Source of the DNA: Hyphomicrobiales bacterium
GTDB lineage: Bacteria > Pseudomonadota > Alphaproteobacteria > Rhizobiales > Rhizobiaceae
Assembly: GCA_900472605.1 (NCBI GenBank)
Contig: UCJD01000027.1
Location: 2,362-66,361, forward strand
Reading direction: 5' to 3'
DNA: 64,000 nt
Position 1 is the stretch's first letter. Each line of letters opens with the position of its first letter. Shown one piece after another: positions 21,202 to 29,786 of the stretch. A model generated the notes under the pieces. The model was not told where the DNA came from. It saw nothing but the letters and a program-made list of their open reading frames with translations, and searched no databases. The position numbers were made by a program, and so were the translations under genes.

Positions 21202-21555
21202 TTATTGGAAGTCAGGGCATGCCTCACTCTGGGAAGCGCCGCTGTTGCCGCCCTGGGCGGCCGTCGAACCCGGCATAGGCTGCGCCGGGCATCGCGTGCG
21301 ATCGACGGTCCCTGTCGCATTGGTATTCGGCCCCGCATTCATCGTTCCGGGGGTGGTGCTGTAGGTGGCGTTCGGATCGACCACCGTTGGCGATGTTCCA
21401 GTCGTATTCGGAGCATCCGCGTTTGCGCCACCGCCGCTATCGACCGTGCTGCTGCCGATCGTCGAACCTGCCGGGCTGGGGTTGGACTGGGCGATCGCCC
21501 CGCCTGCCGTAAGACCAAGTGCCAGGATCGATGCCGCGATCAGTTTCGCTTTCAT
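21202..21555 (-). CDS. Ser/Thr/Asn/Gly-rich exported protein
   Basis: A 117-residue protein: signal peptide MKAKLIAASILALGLTAGGA with cleavage after AIA, then a low-complexity tail of Ser, Thr, Asn, Gly and Pro, and two cysteines near the C-terminus (RCPAQP and EACPDFQ). GAAGGAGAAG precedes the ATG. I recognise no domain; proteins of this composition are usually disordered periplasmic or surface proteins. It lies between two intrinsic terminators, so it is probably its own transcription unit. Confidence 0.7.
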   Translation of the reverse strand: MKAKLIAASILALGLTAGGAIAQSNPSPAGSTIGSSTVDSGGGANADAPNTTGTSPTVVDPNATYSTTPGTMNAGPNTNATGTVDRTRCPAQPMPGSTAAQGGNSGASQSEACPDFQ

Positions 21556-21633
21556 GATGCTTCTCCTTCTTTCGTATCGACATGGGGTCAACGACAGAGA
21601 GCTTTCATCGTTCCAAAAAAGGAGGCCAAAAAA

Positions 21634-21660
21634 GTACGGGCGCACCTCAAGCGCCCGTAC
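21634..21660 (-). terminator. Rho-independent terminator of the GH16 gene
   Basis: GTACGGGCGC and GCGCCCGTAC form a perfect 10-bp stem with a seven-base loop, followed on the minus strand by TTTTTTGG. It lies 24 bases after the GH16 stop. Confidence 0.85.
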
Positions 21661-21684
21661 TCGAAAGCATCCGACAGGATGGTG

Positions 21685-23118
21685 TCAGCTCTGCCAGTCG
21701 TCCGTCGCCGCATGCGCGGTCGAAGCAACCGGGCTGTCGGCCAGCGAATAGGCATGAATGTAGTCGATCTTCATCTGCGAGCCGTTGGGCAGGCCGTCCG
21801 TCGGCGATCCGGCAATCCCGCCGACTGCGAGGTTGACGATCATGTACATCGGATCGTGCATGTCGTCGGGCGTGTCGGCATGGGCGATCGCCACGTCGTC
21901 GAAATACCAGACGATCTGGTCCTGGTCCCAGAGCACACCATAAGTATGGAAGCCCTCGGTGCTTGCGACGTTGACGGCCGTCTGGTCCATCGTGTGGCTG
22001 CCGCTTGCCGCCGAATGCGCCGTCACATGAACGGTGTTGGGGTCCTGCCCGCGCATCTCGACCACATCGAGTTCGGGCGGCCAGGAGCCATCCGCGGGCA
22101 GCAGCCAGAACGCCGGCCAAACGCCTTGCTCCGTCGGCATGTCGGCACGGACCTCGAAATATCCGTAGGTCTGGGCGAAGGTGGAGTGGGTGTTGAGCAT
22201 GCCCGACGTATAGTCGAAGCCCTCAAGCTGCCCTGCCAGGGCCGCCGGCGTTTGCGCCGCCGTGATCGTCAGCACGCCGTCATGAACGGAGAACGGATTG
22301 ATCGATGCCGTGCCGGCATAGGAGGGATTGATGTACCATTGTTCCTCGGCGTTGTCGGGAAGCGTGCTGCCCTTCTCGGACGCCCACCAGAACTTGGCAT
22401 CCCAGGTTCCCTGGTCGCCGCTGTGCAGAGACAGGCTGTCGAACTCGTCGGCGAAGGTCAGCGTCAACGCTGAGCGATCGAGCGTCAGCTGGAACTGATC
22501 GGCGTGCAGTGCCGAAGCAGTCGTATCAGCAAGCACGAGGCTTTCGCCATCTCCCAGATCGATCCGGAGATTGGCGCCTTCCTGTGTCGAATGGCTGACA
22601 ACCTGATCGAAACTCGTCAGCGAATAGCCATTGAAGCGGATCGTGTCGTCGCTGCTGAAATCGACGATGAGGTCGCTGCCATTGCCGCGCGTGAACAGGA
22701 AGGTGTCGGCCCCGCCGCCGCCGATCAGCACGTCGTTGCCCGCGCCGCCATCGATCGTCTGGCTGCCGGCGGCACCGGAGATGATGTTGTCGGCGCTGTT
22801 GCCGAAGGCATAGCGCTCGGCACCCGTCACCGTCAGGTTCTCGAAGTTTTCCGGCAGCGTATAGCTCATCCAGGTGTTGATCGTATCGACCCCTCCACCC
22901 GGCGCTTCGGCCGCGCGGTTGATGGCGGAGTAGAGATAATAGATATCGTCACCCGCACCGCCCTGCATGGTCACGTTGACCGAGCTGTCGCCCCATATAC
23001 TGTCATTGCCGGCGGTGCCGTTGAGCACCGGTCCGGATCCTGTCGCCGACAGCCAGGCGGTAGAAGGTCCGCTATAGAATAGGCTTGTGCCGACTGCGTT
23101 CTGAATCGACTGTGGCAT
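21685..23118 (-). CDS. Secreted GH16 glycanase with RTX-type calcium-binding repeats (ExsH/ExoK-like)
   Basis: A 477-residue protein. Residues 40-150 hold glycine/aspartate nonapeptide repeats (GGAGDDIYYL at 53-62 and GGAGNDVLIGGGGADTF at 124-140) typical of calcium-binding proteins exported by type I systems, and there is no Sec signal peptide. Residues 220-460 are a GH16 fold with the active-site motif ELDVVE: E349 nucleophile, D351, E354 acid/base. The family cleaves beta-1,3/1,4-glucans or rhizobial succinoglycan. AGGAG precedes the ATG giving MPQSIQN. The exporter genes lie directly upstream on the same strand, which suggests it is their cargo. The exact polysaccharide cannot be read. 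Confidence 0.9.
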   Translation of the reverse strand: MPQSIQNAVGTSLFYSGPSTAWLSATGSGPVLNGTAGNDSIWGDSSVNVTMQGGAGDDIYYLYSAINRAAEAPGGGVDTINTWMSYTLPENFENLTVTGAERYAFGNSADNIISGAAGSQTIDGGAGNDVLIGGGGADTFLFTRGNGSDLIVDFSSDDTIRFNGYSLTSFDQVVSHSTQEGANLRIDLGDGESLVLADTTASALHADQFQLTLDRSALTLTFADEFDSLSLHSGDQGTWDAKFWWASEKGSTLPDNAEEQWYINPSYAGTASINPFSVHDGVLTITAAQTPAALAGQLEGFDYTSGMLNTHSTFAQTYGYFEVRADMPTEQGVWPAFWLLPADGSWPPELDVVEMRGQDPNTVHVTAHSAASGSHTMDQTAVNVASTEGFHTYGVLWDQDQIVWYFDDVAIAHADTPDDMHDPMYMIVNLAVGGIAGSPTDGLPNGSQMKIDYIHAYSLADSPVASTAHAATDDWQS

Positions 23119-23262
23119 GGTTGATCTCCTAGGGTTTTCGTCATTGAAACACTGCCAAGGGCATCCGAACGATGCCCTGATGGCCGAATGCTCCTCCCTT
23201 GCCCGACGCGCCTCCTCCCAGACGCCATCAGGCACAGGCCTCTTATTCCTCCCTGAAAGCCC

Positions 23263-24582
23263 CTATTCCTCTCTAAAGGCACGGGCCGCCTGATCGGTGA
23301 ACGGCTTGGCGAGATAGGCCAGCGCCGTTCGTTCCCCCGTTTCGATGAACGCCTCCACCGGCATGCCGGCGACAGGCGTCAGCTTCCCAAGCCTTCGCCA
23401 TTCGCCGTCCTCGATATGGACGCGCACGCCGTAGTAGCTCTGGCCGCTTTTCTGATCGGTGGTGAGATCGGCCGCGATGCGTTCCACCCGGCCATTGAGC
23501 TCCATGGTGGTGCGCTGGTTGAAGGCCGACAGCCGCAACACCACCGCCTGTCCCACCGCGACCTGATCGATATCCTGTGGCGACAGCCGGAGATCCGGCG
23601 TCAATGCGTCGCCATCGGGAACGATCTCCATGATCGCCGCTCCGGCCTGCACCACGGCACCTGATGCATGCACGGAAAGCTGATGAACGATCCCCGCCTG
23701 CGGCGCGCGGATGTCGATATGCTTGAGATCGTCCTCGACCGCGACGAGCCGTTCGGAATATTCGCCGGTGTCGCTTTGCGCCTGCCGCAGCTGCTCCGAA
23801 ACCTCGCTGCGCCTGTCGTCGCCGAGCTGGATGATCTGCAATTCCGTCTCCGCGATCTTGCCCTTCACCTCGGCTGCCGAGGCCACGAGGTTGCCAAGCT
23901 CGCCGGTCAGATCAGCCGCGTCGCGTTGCAGTGCGTAGACCCGCGTTGCCGGAATGATGCCCTGCTTCAGCAGCGGCTCGAGGCTCGCCAGCTCCTTGCC
24001 GATGATCTCGATCGCCTGCCGCTTGCCGTCCTGCTGCGCCACCAGCCCATCCGCCTGTTGGCCAAGCTGACGGATGCGCTCGCGCAACTGCGCCACCTGA
24101 CCGCTGAGCGAAGCCCGCCGGTCGTCGAACAGCCGCTGCTCGCCCTCAATCAGCGTCTCCCGCTCATCCGCAGCTGCCTGCTTGACCAGATCGGGGAAGG
24201 CAAACGTCTCCCCCCCATCCCGCTCGGCCGATAGTCGCGCGGTGCGCGCAGCCAGCTGCCGCAATCGCCGCGATACGATCGAAACCGTCGCCTGCGCCTG
24301 CGTATCGTCGAGCCGCAGCAGCACCTGTCCGGCCTCCACCTTGTCGCCGTTGCGAACGAAAATCTCGCCAACGGTCCCGCCCTTCAGATGCTGGATCGGC
24401 TTCACGTAGCTGTCGACGACAAGCGTGCCCGAGGCGATCACCGCGCCGTTGAGATGGATGGTCGCCGCAAGACTGCCGAGGACGCCGACGAGAACAAGTA
24501 CCGTCGCAAGCGCCACAAGCGCGAGCCTCCGGATGGCTCGTTCGGCGAGCGGTGCGCCGGCACCATTTGCACCAGCGTTCAT
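23263..24582 (-). CDS. Type I secretion membrane-fusion protein (HlyD/PrsE-like)
   Basis: The periplasmic adaptor that joins an inner-membrane ABC exporter to an outer-membrane TolC channel. The 439-residue product has a short cytoplasmic N-terminus, one transmembrane helix (about residues 18-42), a biotinyl-lipoyl-like segment (VGEIFVRNGDKVEAGQVLLR), a long coiled-coil hairpin (about 90-290) and a C-terminal beta domain. Its start overlaps the stop of the ABC gene by four bases, indicating translational coupling. No TolC gene is in the window. Confidence 0.92.
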   Translation of the reverse strand: MNAGANGAGAPLAERAIRRLALVALATVLVLVGVLGSLAATIHLNGAVIASGTLVVDSYVKPIQHLKGGTVGEIFVRNGDKVEAGQVLLRLDDTQAQATVSIVSRRLRQLAARTARLSAERDGGETFAFPDLVKQAAADERETLIEGEQRLFDDRRASLSGQVAQLRERIRQLGQQADGLVAQQDGKRQAIEIIGKELASLEPLLKQGIIPATRVYALQRDAADLTGELGNLVASAAEVKGKIAETELQIIQLGDDRRSEVSEQLRQAQSDTGEYSERLVAVEDDLKHIDIRAPQAGIVHQLSVHASGAVVQAGAAIMEIVPDGDALTPDLRLSPQDIDQVAVGQAVVLRLSAFNQRTTMELNGRVERIAADLTTDQKSGQSYYGVRVHIEDGEWRRLGKLTPVAGMPVEAFIETGERTALAYLAKPFTDQAARAFREE

Positions 24583-26351
24583 CGCGCCGCCCTCCCCTCG
24601 TTCACGCGCCCGAAGCGCACCGGCGAAAATGCCGCGGAGACCGCGGCCACCGGCCTTCCGAGCACCTCTTCCTTCGGCCCGAAACCGCGCATCTGCCCAT
24701 CGGCTAAAACGAGCACCTTGTTGACACCGGCAAGCGCGCTCGGCCGGTGCGCGATGACGATCGCCACCCCACCACGCTCACGCACCCCCTTAATCGCGCG
24801 GGTCAGCGCCGCATCGCCCTCGGCATCGAGATTGGCATTCGGTTCGTCGAGCACGACGAGGAAGGGATCGCCATAGAGCGCGCGCGCCAAAGCCAGGCGC
24901 TGCCGCTGGCCGGCGGAAAGGACCGCCCCCTCATCACCGATCTCGGTATCGAAGCCCTCAGGCATCCGCACGATCATCTCATAGATGCCGGCGGCCCTGG
25001 CGGCCGCGATCACGGCATCCGACGACGCCGTGGGATCGAAACGGGCGATGTTGTCGGCGATCGTACCGTCGAACAACCCGATCTCCTGCGGCAGATAGCC
25101 GATGTGCCGCCCAAGCGCTTCCGGCTCCCACTGCGACAGCGACGCATCGTCGAGGCGCACCGCGCCCACGCGTGCCGCCCAGAGCCCGACAAGGCCGCGC
25201 GCCAAAGACGACTTGCCGGATGCACTCGGCCCGACGATCCCGATCGCCTCGCCCGAATTGGCTTCGAACGATATGCCGCGCAGCAGCGGCATGGTCGAGC
25301 CCGGCGCCGAAAGATGCAGGTTCTCCACCTTCAGGCCCTTCACCGGTGCAGGCAGCCGCACGTCCGGGTCGCTTGCAGTATCCGCCTCGCTCAACCGAAG
25401 AAGCCGCGCCCAGCTCTGGCGCGCCGCGGCAAAACCCCGCCACTGCCCGATCGCCAGTTCGACCGGTGCCAGCGCCCGGCTGATCAGGATCGAGCTCGCG
25501 ATCATGATGCCGCCTGTCGCCTCCTGGCGAATGACGAGAACGGCTCCCACCGCCAGCACGCCCGATTGCAGGATCAGCCGCACGACGCGCGACAGTGTCG
25601 ACAGCGATACGGTAATGCCGGTCGCTCGAAATTGTGTCTCGCGGTAGCGGAGATTGATCGCCGACCAGCGCTCCTCCAGACGCTGGGCGAAGCCCATCGA
25701 GGCCACTGTCTCGGCATTGCGGCGCGTGGCTTCGGCAAGTGCTGCTCGCTCCAGCCCAATTATGGCCGCGGCCTGCGTCGGCGCCCGGGTACGGATTTCG
25801 GCGATCATCGTAAGGCCGATGAGAACAAGCGCCCCCGCAAGCGCCACCGCCCCGATCCACACATGAAACAGGAAGCAGAGGCCGAGATAGAACGGCATCC
25901 AGGGAAGGTCGAACAGCGCCGTCGGCCCCGGCCCGGAGAGGAAGCCGCGCACCATGTCGATATCGCGCATCGGCTGCAGCCCGTTTTCTTCCACGCTCCG
26001 CCGCGACGGCGCGGAGGCGAAGGACCGGAAGACGATCGGCCCGAAGCGCTCGTCAACCGACTGCCCCAGCCGCGCCAGCACCAGAGAGCGCAGAAGTTCG
26101 AGCAGCCCCAGGAAGGCGAACAGCGTCAGCGTGATGATGCCGAGCCCGACAAGCGTTGGAAGGCTGCGAGCAGGAATGACGCGGTCATAGACCTGCAGCA
26201 TGAAGAACGAGCCTGTCAGCGCCAGGATGTTGATGAAGCAGCTCGTCATTCCGATCCCGATCAGCGTGCCCCGCACGGACGAGACGGCGGAAATCAGGAA
26301 CGGCGCGGATGTTTTCGCCTTGAATTGGGACAAATGGCCTCGCGATCGCAT
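24579..26351 (-). CDS. Type I secretion ABC transporter (PrsD-like)
   Basis: The 590-residue protein energises export of RTX-type proteins. It has an N-terminal six-helix transmembrane domain (about 20-320) and a C-terminal nucleotide-binding domain with Walker A GPSASGKSS, signature LSAGQRQRLALARAL and Walker B FLVVLDEPNANLD. There is no N-terminal C39 peptidase or peptidase-like domain, as in PrsD/AprD exporters of C-terminal-signal proteins. It is the first gene of exporter-adaptor-glycanase. The 311 bases upstream (26352-26662) are comparatively AT-rich near 26420-26450 and contain no gene; the promoter is probably there. Confidence 0.92.
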   Translation of the reverse strand: MRSRGHLSQFKAKTSAPFLISAVSSVRGTLIGIGMTSCFINILALTGSFFMLQVYDRVIPARSLPTLVGLGIITLTLFAFLGLLELLRSLVLARLGQSVDERFGPIVFRSFASAPSRRSVEENGLQPMRDIDMVRGFLSGPGPTALFDLPWMPFYLGLCFLFHVWIGAVALAGALVLIGLTMIAEIRTRAPTQAAAIIGLERAALAEATRRNAETVASMGFAQRLEERWSAINLRYRETQFRATGITVSLSTLSRVVRLILQSGVLAVGAVLVIRQEATGGIMIASSILISRALAPVELAIGQWRGFAAARQSWARLLRLSEADTASDPDVRLPAPVKGLKVENLHLSAPGSTMPLLRGISFEANSGEAIGIVGPSASGKSSLARGLVGLWAARVGAVRLDDASLSQWEPEALGRHIGYLPQEIGLFDGTIADNIARFDPTASSDAVIAAARAAGIYEMIVRMPEGFDTEIGDEGAVLSAGQRQRLALARALYGDPFLVVLDEPNANLDAEGDAALTRAIKGVRERGGVAIVIAHRPSALAGVNKVLVLADGQMRGFGPKEEVLGRPVAAVSAAFSPVRFGRVNEGRAAR

Positions 26352-26662
26352 GAAACTGGGGCAGTGATGTCCCGAATATGGATCACAACAGTGCCGAGAG
26401 CTCGCTCTTTCTATAGTTGTACAAAACTAAAAAAACTCACTGTTAACGCGAGTTTTGCATTGCAGCATGAGCATGTGCCGCCGTGACGCAACACCGTCTC
26501 CCTATGAAACAGCTGCCCAAAATTTGCGTTTCCTTCACATCACTCTTGTCCATGACGCCGAACGGACCAGCACGGGATTGAACAAGCGGGCAATGGCGAA
26601 GAGGAGAATGTCGTCAAAAGCTTATTGATCGGCAGGGGCAGTCAAGCTATGCAGGGGACGTT

Positions 26663-26739
26663 GTCCACGTAGCTCAGCAGGATAGAGCACAGGATTCCTA
26701 ATCCTGGGGTCGGAGGTTCGAATCCTCTCGTGGACACCA
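26663..26739 (+). tRNA. tRNA-Arg (anticodon CCT)
   Basis: The full cloverleaf can be read. The acceptor GTCCACG pairs with CGTGGAC. The anticodon stem CAGGA/TCCTG encloses the loop TTCCTAA with anticodon CCT at 26697-26699. The T arm is GGAGG-TTCGAAT-CCTCT, the discriminator is A, and CCA is encoded (26737-26739). It decodes AGG. It stands at the left edge of the accessory block 26.8-36.4 kb; tRNA genes are frequent integration sites. Confidence 0.95.
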
Positions 26740-26747
26740 TTTTACCA

Positions 26748-26764
26748 GTGTCCAGCCCGGACAC
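26748..26764. repeat. Short palindrome, possible insertion-sequence end
   Basis: GTGTCC and GGACAC flank a five-base loop nine bases after the tRNA CCA end, followed by ATAGGTGACAC. I recall similar sequence at the ends of IS481-type elements in rhizobia. I found no transposase frame in 26770-26996, so at most this is a scar; that interval shows no gene. Confidence 0.3.
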
Positions 26765-26996
26765 ATAGGTGACACTTTGATACCTGCTTCAAGAGCGAAC
26801 TCACCAACTCCCTAGCGACCATCGATCAACGGTTGGCAAAGCGTCGGGACAGTTCGACGCCATGGCACTCCCCCTCAAGAGACCGCCAGGTCGAGGTCGA
26901 GCAGACCTGCGAAGGCGCTGGCGGCCTCGCCGCCGGACCACCCAGTCGGGCGTCACGGCAGTAGTGTCCGTTTACTTCGGCATGATCCATCGAAGG

Positions 26997-27896
26997 CTAT
27001 GCAGCAGGAGCGGACAACACGCTGGAGGCAGCCCCGCGAAAGCGGGCCATGTCACGACCTGGAGGCAACCCGAACATGCGTGCGTATTCCCGGCTGAACT
27101 GGGAGGCGCTTTCGTAGCCGACGGAGAAGGCGATCGCGGCGGCATCGCGGCGCTCGAACAGCATAAGTCGCCTCGCCCGCAGGAGGCGAAGCTTCTTCTG
27201 ATACTGGATGGGCGTCATCGCAGTGATCGTCTTGAAATGCCGATAGAAGGCGGGGACGCTCATCCCGGTCATCGCCGCGAGGTCCTCTGCGCGGACGGCC
27301 TGCGCATAGTGCTCCCTTATCCAGTCTACCGCCCGCCGGATTTGAGACATGCGGCTGTCACCCCGAGCAATCTGCCTGAGCACCTCGCCTTGCGGCCCTT
27401 GCAGCACGCGATAGAGAATCTCGCGTTCGATCATCGGCGCGAGCATCGCCATGTCCTTTGGGCGGTCGATCAGCCGCATCATCCTGAGCCAAGCGTCGAG
27501 ATGCTCAGGCGAGATGGCGGAAACCGCGAATTCCGCGGTCTCATGGTGTGGCTTGGTGGCATCGTCGCCGACCACGCCTGCGATCACCGAGGAATCGAGC
27601 GCCAGGCTCAAGGCGAGATAAGGGCCGGTGCCGGGATCGGCACTGATCTGGCCCATGGCAGGCACATCGACGGGCACGACGAAGTAGGTCGCCGGTTCGA
27701 AGCGGAGCACATGTTCGCCGACGGAGAGGCTCTTTGCCCCCTGCAGGACAACGTGGACCATCGGCGCGTAGACCTGATCCGAACAGGCCTCGCTCTTCAC
27801 CATCGATACGCGCGGTATGCCTGTCGCTGTCCACGTATCCCCGGCGCGCGAGGCAATTTCGCGCAGTTCGTCCATTGCTTCATCCATCCCAGGCAT
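26997..27896 (-). CDS. AraC-family regulator with AraC_N domain (first copy)
   Basis: A 299-residue regulator: an N-terminal AraC_N-type cupin domain (PATYFVVPVDVPAMGQI near residue 85) and a C-terminal double helix-turn-helix (AVDWIREHYAQAVRAEDLAA through GYESASQFSREYARMFG). The AraC_N group includes YqhC, which senses electrophilic aldehydes. I start at MPGMDEAMDEL; the frame is open 79 codons further but is Arg/Pro-rich and overlaps the divergent gene. It is divergent from an SDR gene with 146 bp between, and is paralogous to the regulator at 32059-32940. Confidence 0.9.
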   Translation of the reverse strand: MPGMDEAMDELREIASRAGDTWTATGIPRVSMVKSEACSDQVYAPMVHVVLQGAKSLSVGEHVLRFEPATYFVVPVDVPAMGQISADPGTGPYLALSLALDSSVIAGVVGDDATKPHHETAEFAVSAISPEHLDAWLRMMRLIDRPKDMAMLAPMIEREILYRVLQGPQGEVLRQIARGDSRMSQIRRAVDWIREHYAQAVRAEDLAAMTGMSVPAFYRHFKTITAMTPIQYQKKLRLLRARRLMLFERRDAAAIAFSVGYESASQFSREYARMFGLPPGRDMARFRGAASSVLSAPAA

Positions 27897-27932
27897 ATGG
27901 CGATGGGTTAGCTTTCGAACAAGCGAATGAGA

Positions 27933-27954
27933 AGAATAGGCAAGGATCGGAGAG
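27933..27954 (+). promoter_or_regulatory. Shared AraC operator candidate, copy 1
   Basis: AGAATAGGCAAGGATCGGAG, with AG following, matches the minus-strand sequence at 31991-32013 (AGAAATAGGCAAGTTTCAGA followed by GAG) at all but about four positions. Each copy lies between a paralogous AraC gene and an SDR gene and points toward the SDR. The repeat is seen; binding is inferred. Confidence 0.55.
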
Positions 27955-28042
27955 AAACCGGCACGCGCGGGCCGGGGCGGACGCCCACATCTTCGTTGTC
28001 GACGGGCCAGCCGGCCTGGACACCAGAAGAGAGGTTCCTCAG

Positions 28043-28795
28043 ATGAGACTACATGGAAAGATCGCGGTCGTGACGGGCGCTTCGAGCGGCATCGGCGCCG
28101 GCATAGCCAAGGCGCTCGGTGCGGAAGGTGCAACGGTCGTCGTCAACTATGCGACGAGCAAGAAGGGCGCGGACGGGGTCGTTGCTGCGATCGAGGCGAC
28201 CGGTGGGAGAGCAGTCGCCATTCAGGCGGATATGAGCAGATCGGCAGACGTCGTTCGCTTGTTCGAGACCGTGAAGGCCAATCACGGCAAGCTCGACGTC
28301 CTCGTCAACAACGCGGGCTTCGCCATCTTCGAAATGGTCGCCGACCTGACGGAGGAAGCGTTCCACAAGCAGTTCAACGTGAACGTCCTGGGGTACTTTC
28401 TAGGGATCCGCGAAGGACTGAAGATCTTCGGCGACAAGGGTGGCAGCATCATCAACATCAGCTCGATCCTGAGCACCGACCCCTATCTCGCCTCCAGCGT
28501 CTACGCCGCGACCAAGGGGGCCGTCGACACCATGACCTTCGCCCTTGCCCGCGAGCTGGGCTCGCGCGGCGTTCGGGTGAATTCCATCCTGCCCGGCCAT
28601 ACGAACACGCCGGCGACGGATGGCAATTTCGCAGGCGCGCTCGGCGAGAAGCTGCTGGCGGGTACGCCTCTCGGCCGCTTCGGCGAACCCGAGGACATCG
28701 CCCCCTTGGCCGTCTTCCTAGCCTCGGACGAATCCAATTGGATTACAGGTGAATCCATCCGTGCGGCAGGCGGCGTGCGAGGCGTCGGCTACTGA
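28043..28795 (+). CDS. Short-chain dehydrogenase/reductase (classical SDR)
   Basis: A 250-residue classical SDR using NAD(P)H: cofactor motif TGASSGIGAGIA at residues 11-22, NNAG at about 89, catalytic Ser in ISSI near 139 and YxxxK (YAATK) near 154. It ends with an SDR-typical GESIRAAGGVRG. The start is the ATG giving MRLHGKIA. It is divergent from the AraC_N regulator and followed by a strong terminator, so it is a single-gene unit. The substrate is unknown; a carbonyl compound induced through the neighbouring regulator is likely. Confidence 0.9.
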   Translation: MRLHGKIAVVTGASSGIGAGIAKALGAEGATVVVNYATSKKGADGVVAAIEATGGRAVAIQADMSRSADVVRLFETVKANHGKLDVLVNNAGFAIFEMVADLTEEAFHKQFNVNVLGYFLGIREGLKIFGDKGGSIINISSILSTDPYLASSVYAATKGAVDTMTFALARELGSRGVRVNSILPGHTNTPATDGNFAGALGEKLLAGTPLGRFGEPEDIAPLAVFLASDESNWITGESIRAAGGVRGVGY

Positions 28796-28820
28796 GCTGG
28801 ACGACGGCCAGGAATTAAGG

Positions 28821-28854
28821 GAGGCGGCGGACACACCGTCCCGCCGCCTCTTTT
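28821..28854 (+). terminator. Rho-independent terminator of the first SDR gene
   Basis: GAGGCGGCGG and CCGCCGCCTC form a perfect 10-bp stem with a ten-base loop and are followed by TTTT. It lies 25 bases after the stop codon. Confidence 0.85.
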
Positions 28855-28874
28855 AACCGCGCTATGTCTGCAGG

Positions 28875-29345
28875 TCAGATTCCGGCAAGAACGCCGATGT
28901 CACCCGACCGCCAGATGTTGTCGACGGTGTTGCGCGTGATGACCCAGACATCGCCGTTTCTCACCAGCTCGACGTCATACCGGTTTTTCATCAGATAGTG
29001 ACGCGATGGATCGCTGCGCGGCACATGCTGGGCTTCGACGAGGACATCCATGCGCGCCGTGTCTCCGTCGATGGTCACCCGCGGATTATTGACGGAATGC
29101 GTCGTGTCCAGTGCGGCAAGCGATGTCGTCAGCGCCGAGACAATCACCTCCCTGCCCTCGATGACGGGATATTCGAACCCGGCCTTCGCGGCAGCCGGCC
29201 GAAAATCCGAGACTGCGTTTTCCGCAAGCGACGACGCGAGCAGGTCACTGTCGCGAAGATCTATCCCGGCGGCGAAGCGGTAAAGGGCTTCGACGACGGC
29301 CAGCCTGTCGGCGGCGTCCTGTGCAAACGATGGTGATGTGGTCAT
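28875..29345 (-). CDS. SnoaL-like / NTF2-fold protein, larger copy
   Basis: A 156-residue NTF2-like (SnoaL_4-type) protein of about one domain: an N-terminal helix VVEALYRFAAGIDLRDSDLL, the stretch VNNPRVTIDGDTARMDVLVE and a C-terminal strand VWVITRNTVDNIWRSGD. The fold forms a conical pocket for small hydrophobic molecules and includes cyclases, isomerases and dehydratases. AAAAGGAGAG precedes the ATG giving MTTSPSF. It is the last gene of the operon at 28875-31922, 104 bases after its neighbour. The reaction is unknown. Confidence 0.8.
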   Translation of the reverse strand: MTTSPSFAQDAADRLAVVEALYRFAAGIDLRDSDLLASSLAENAVSDFRPAAAKAGFEYPVIEGREVIVSALTTSLAALDTTHSVNNPRVTIDGDTARMDVLVEAQHVPRSDPSRHYLMKNRYDVELVRNGDVWVITRNTVDNIWRSGDIGVLAGI

Positions 29346-29449
29346 GAAGGCTCTCCTTTTCATGCCGGAGGGTCGCGAAACGCGAGCCTTTCCCGGCATC
29401 GGCGCCGGTGGCGCCGATGGACATGATCGATGGGTTGTCGGTGAGGATG

Positions 29450-29776
29450 CTATTCGAGATCGGCGTCGATACGTTGGATCAGGCCGTCGGCATTGACGAC
29501 GATCTTGAGGACGCCGATCTCCTGGCCGAAATCGCCCGTGAAATCGAGGCGGACGGTGGCGTTGAAGTCGTCGACTCTTTCAAGCGACAGAAGCTTGCTC
29601 TGTGTGTGATAGCCCACGAAGAACCGTTCGAGGTAGTCGCGAACACCATCCCGGCCGACGAAGGCGTCGCCGACCGAAACGTCGTCGATGACGGCATCTG
29701 GCGTGAACAGGGATAGCGCGCCCTCGACGTCGAAGGCGTTGGCGGCGCGGATGAAGGATTCGACGATCGTCTGCAT
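29450..29776 (-). CDS. SnoaL-like / NTF2-fold protein, smaller copy
   Basis: A 108-residue SnoaL-like domain: FIRAANAFDVEGALSLFTPD, then VDDFNATVRLDFTGDFGQEI and a last strand LKIVVNADGLIQRIDADLE. The ATG has GGGAGG seven bases upstream and begins ten bases after the stop of the saccharopine-reductase-like gene, so the two are co-transcribed. It may form a complex or consecutive steps with the larger SnoaL-like protein downstream. Function is unproved. Confidence 0.82.
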   Translation of the reverse strand: MQTIVESFIRAANAFDVEGALSLFTPDAVIDDVSVGDAFVGRDGVRDYLERFFVGYHTQSKLLSLERVDDFNATVRLDFTGDFGQEIGVLKIVVNADGLIQRIDADLE

Positions 29777-29786
29777 GGAAGCCTCC

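Noticed and set aside
24747..26486. Long Arg/Gln/His-rich frame antisense to the ABC exporter
   Set aside because: No domain and biased composition; the exporter on the other strand carries all its motifs.
26770..26996. Degenerate transposase downstream of the tRNA
   Set aside because: All six frames were examined around the IS-end-like palindrome. Short open pieces exist but none carries a transposase motif I can support.
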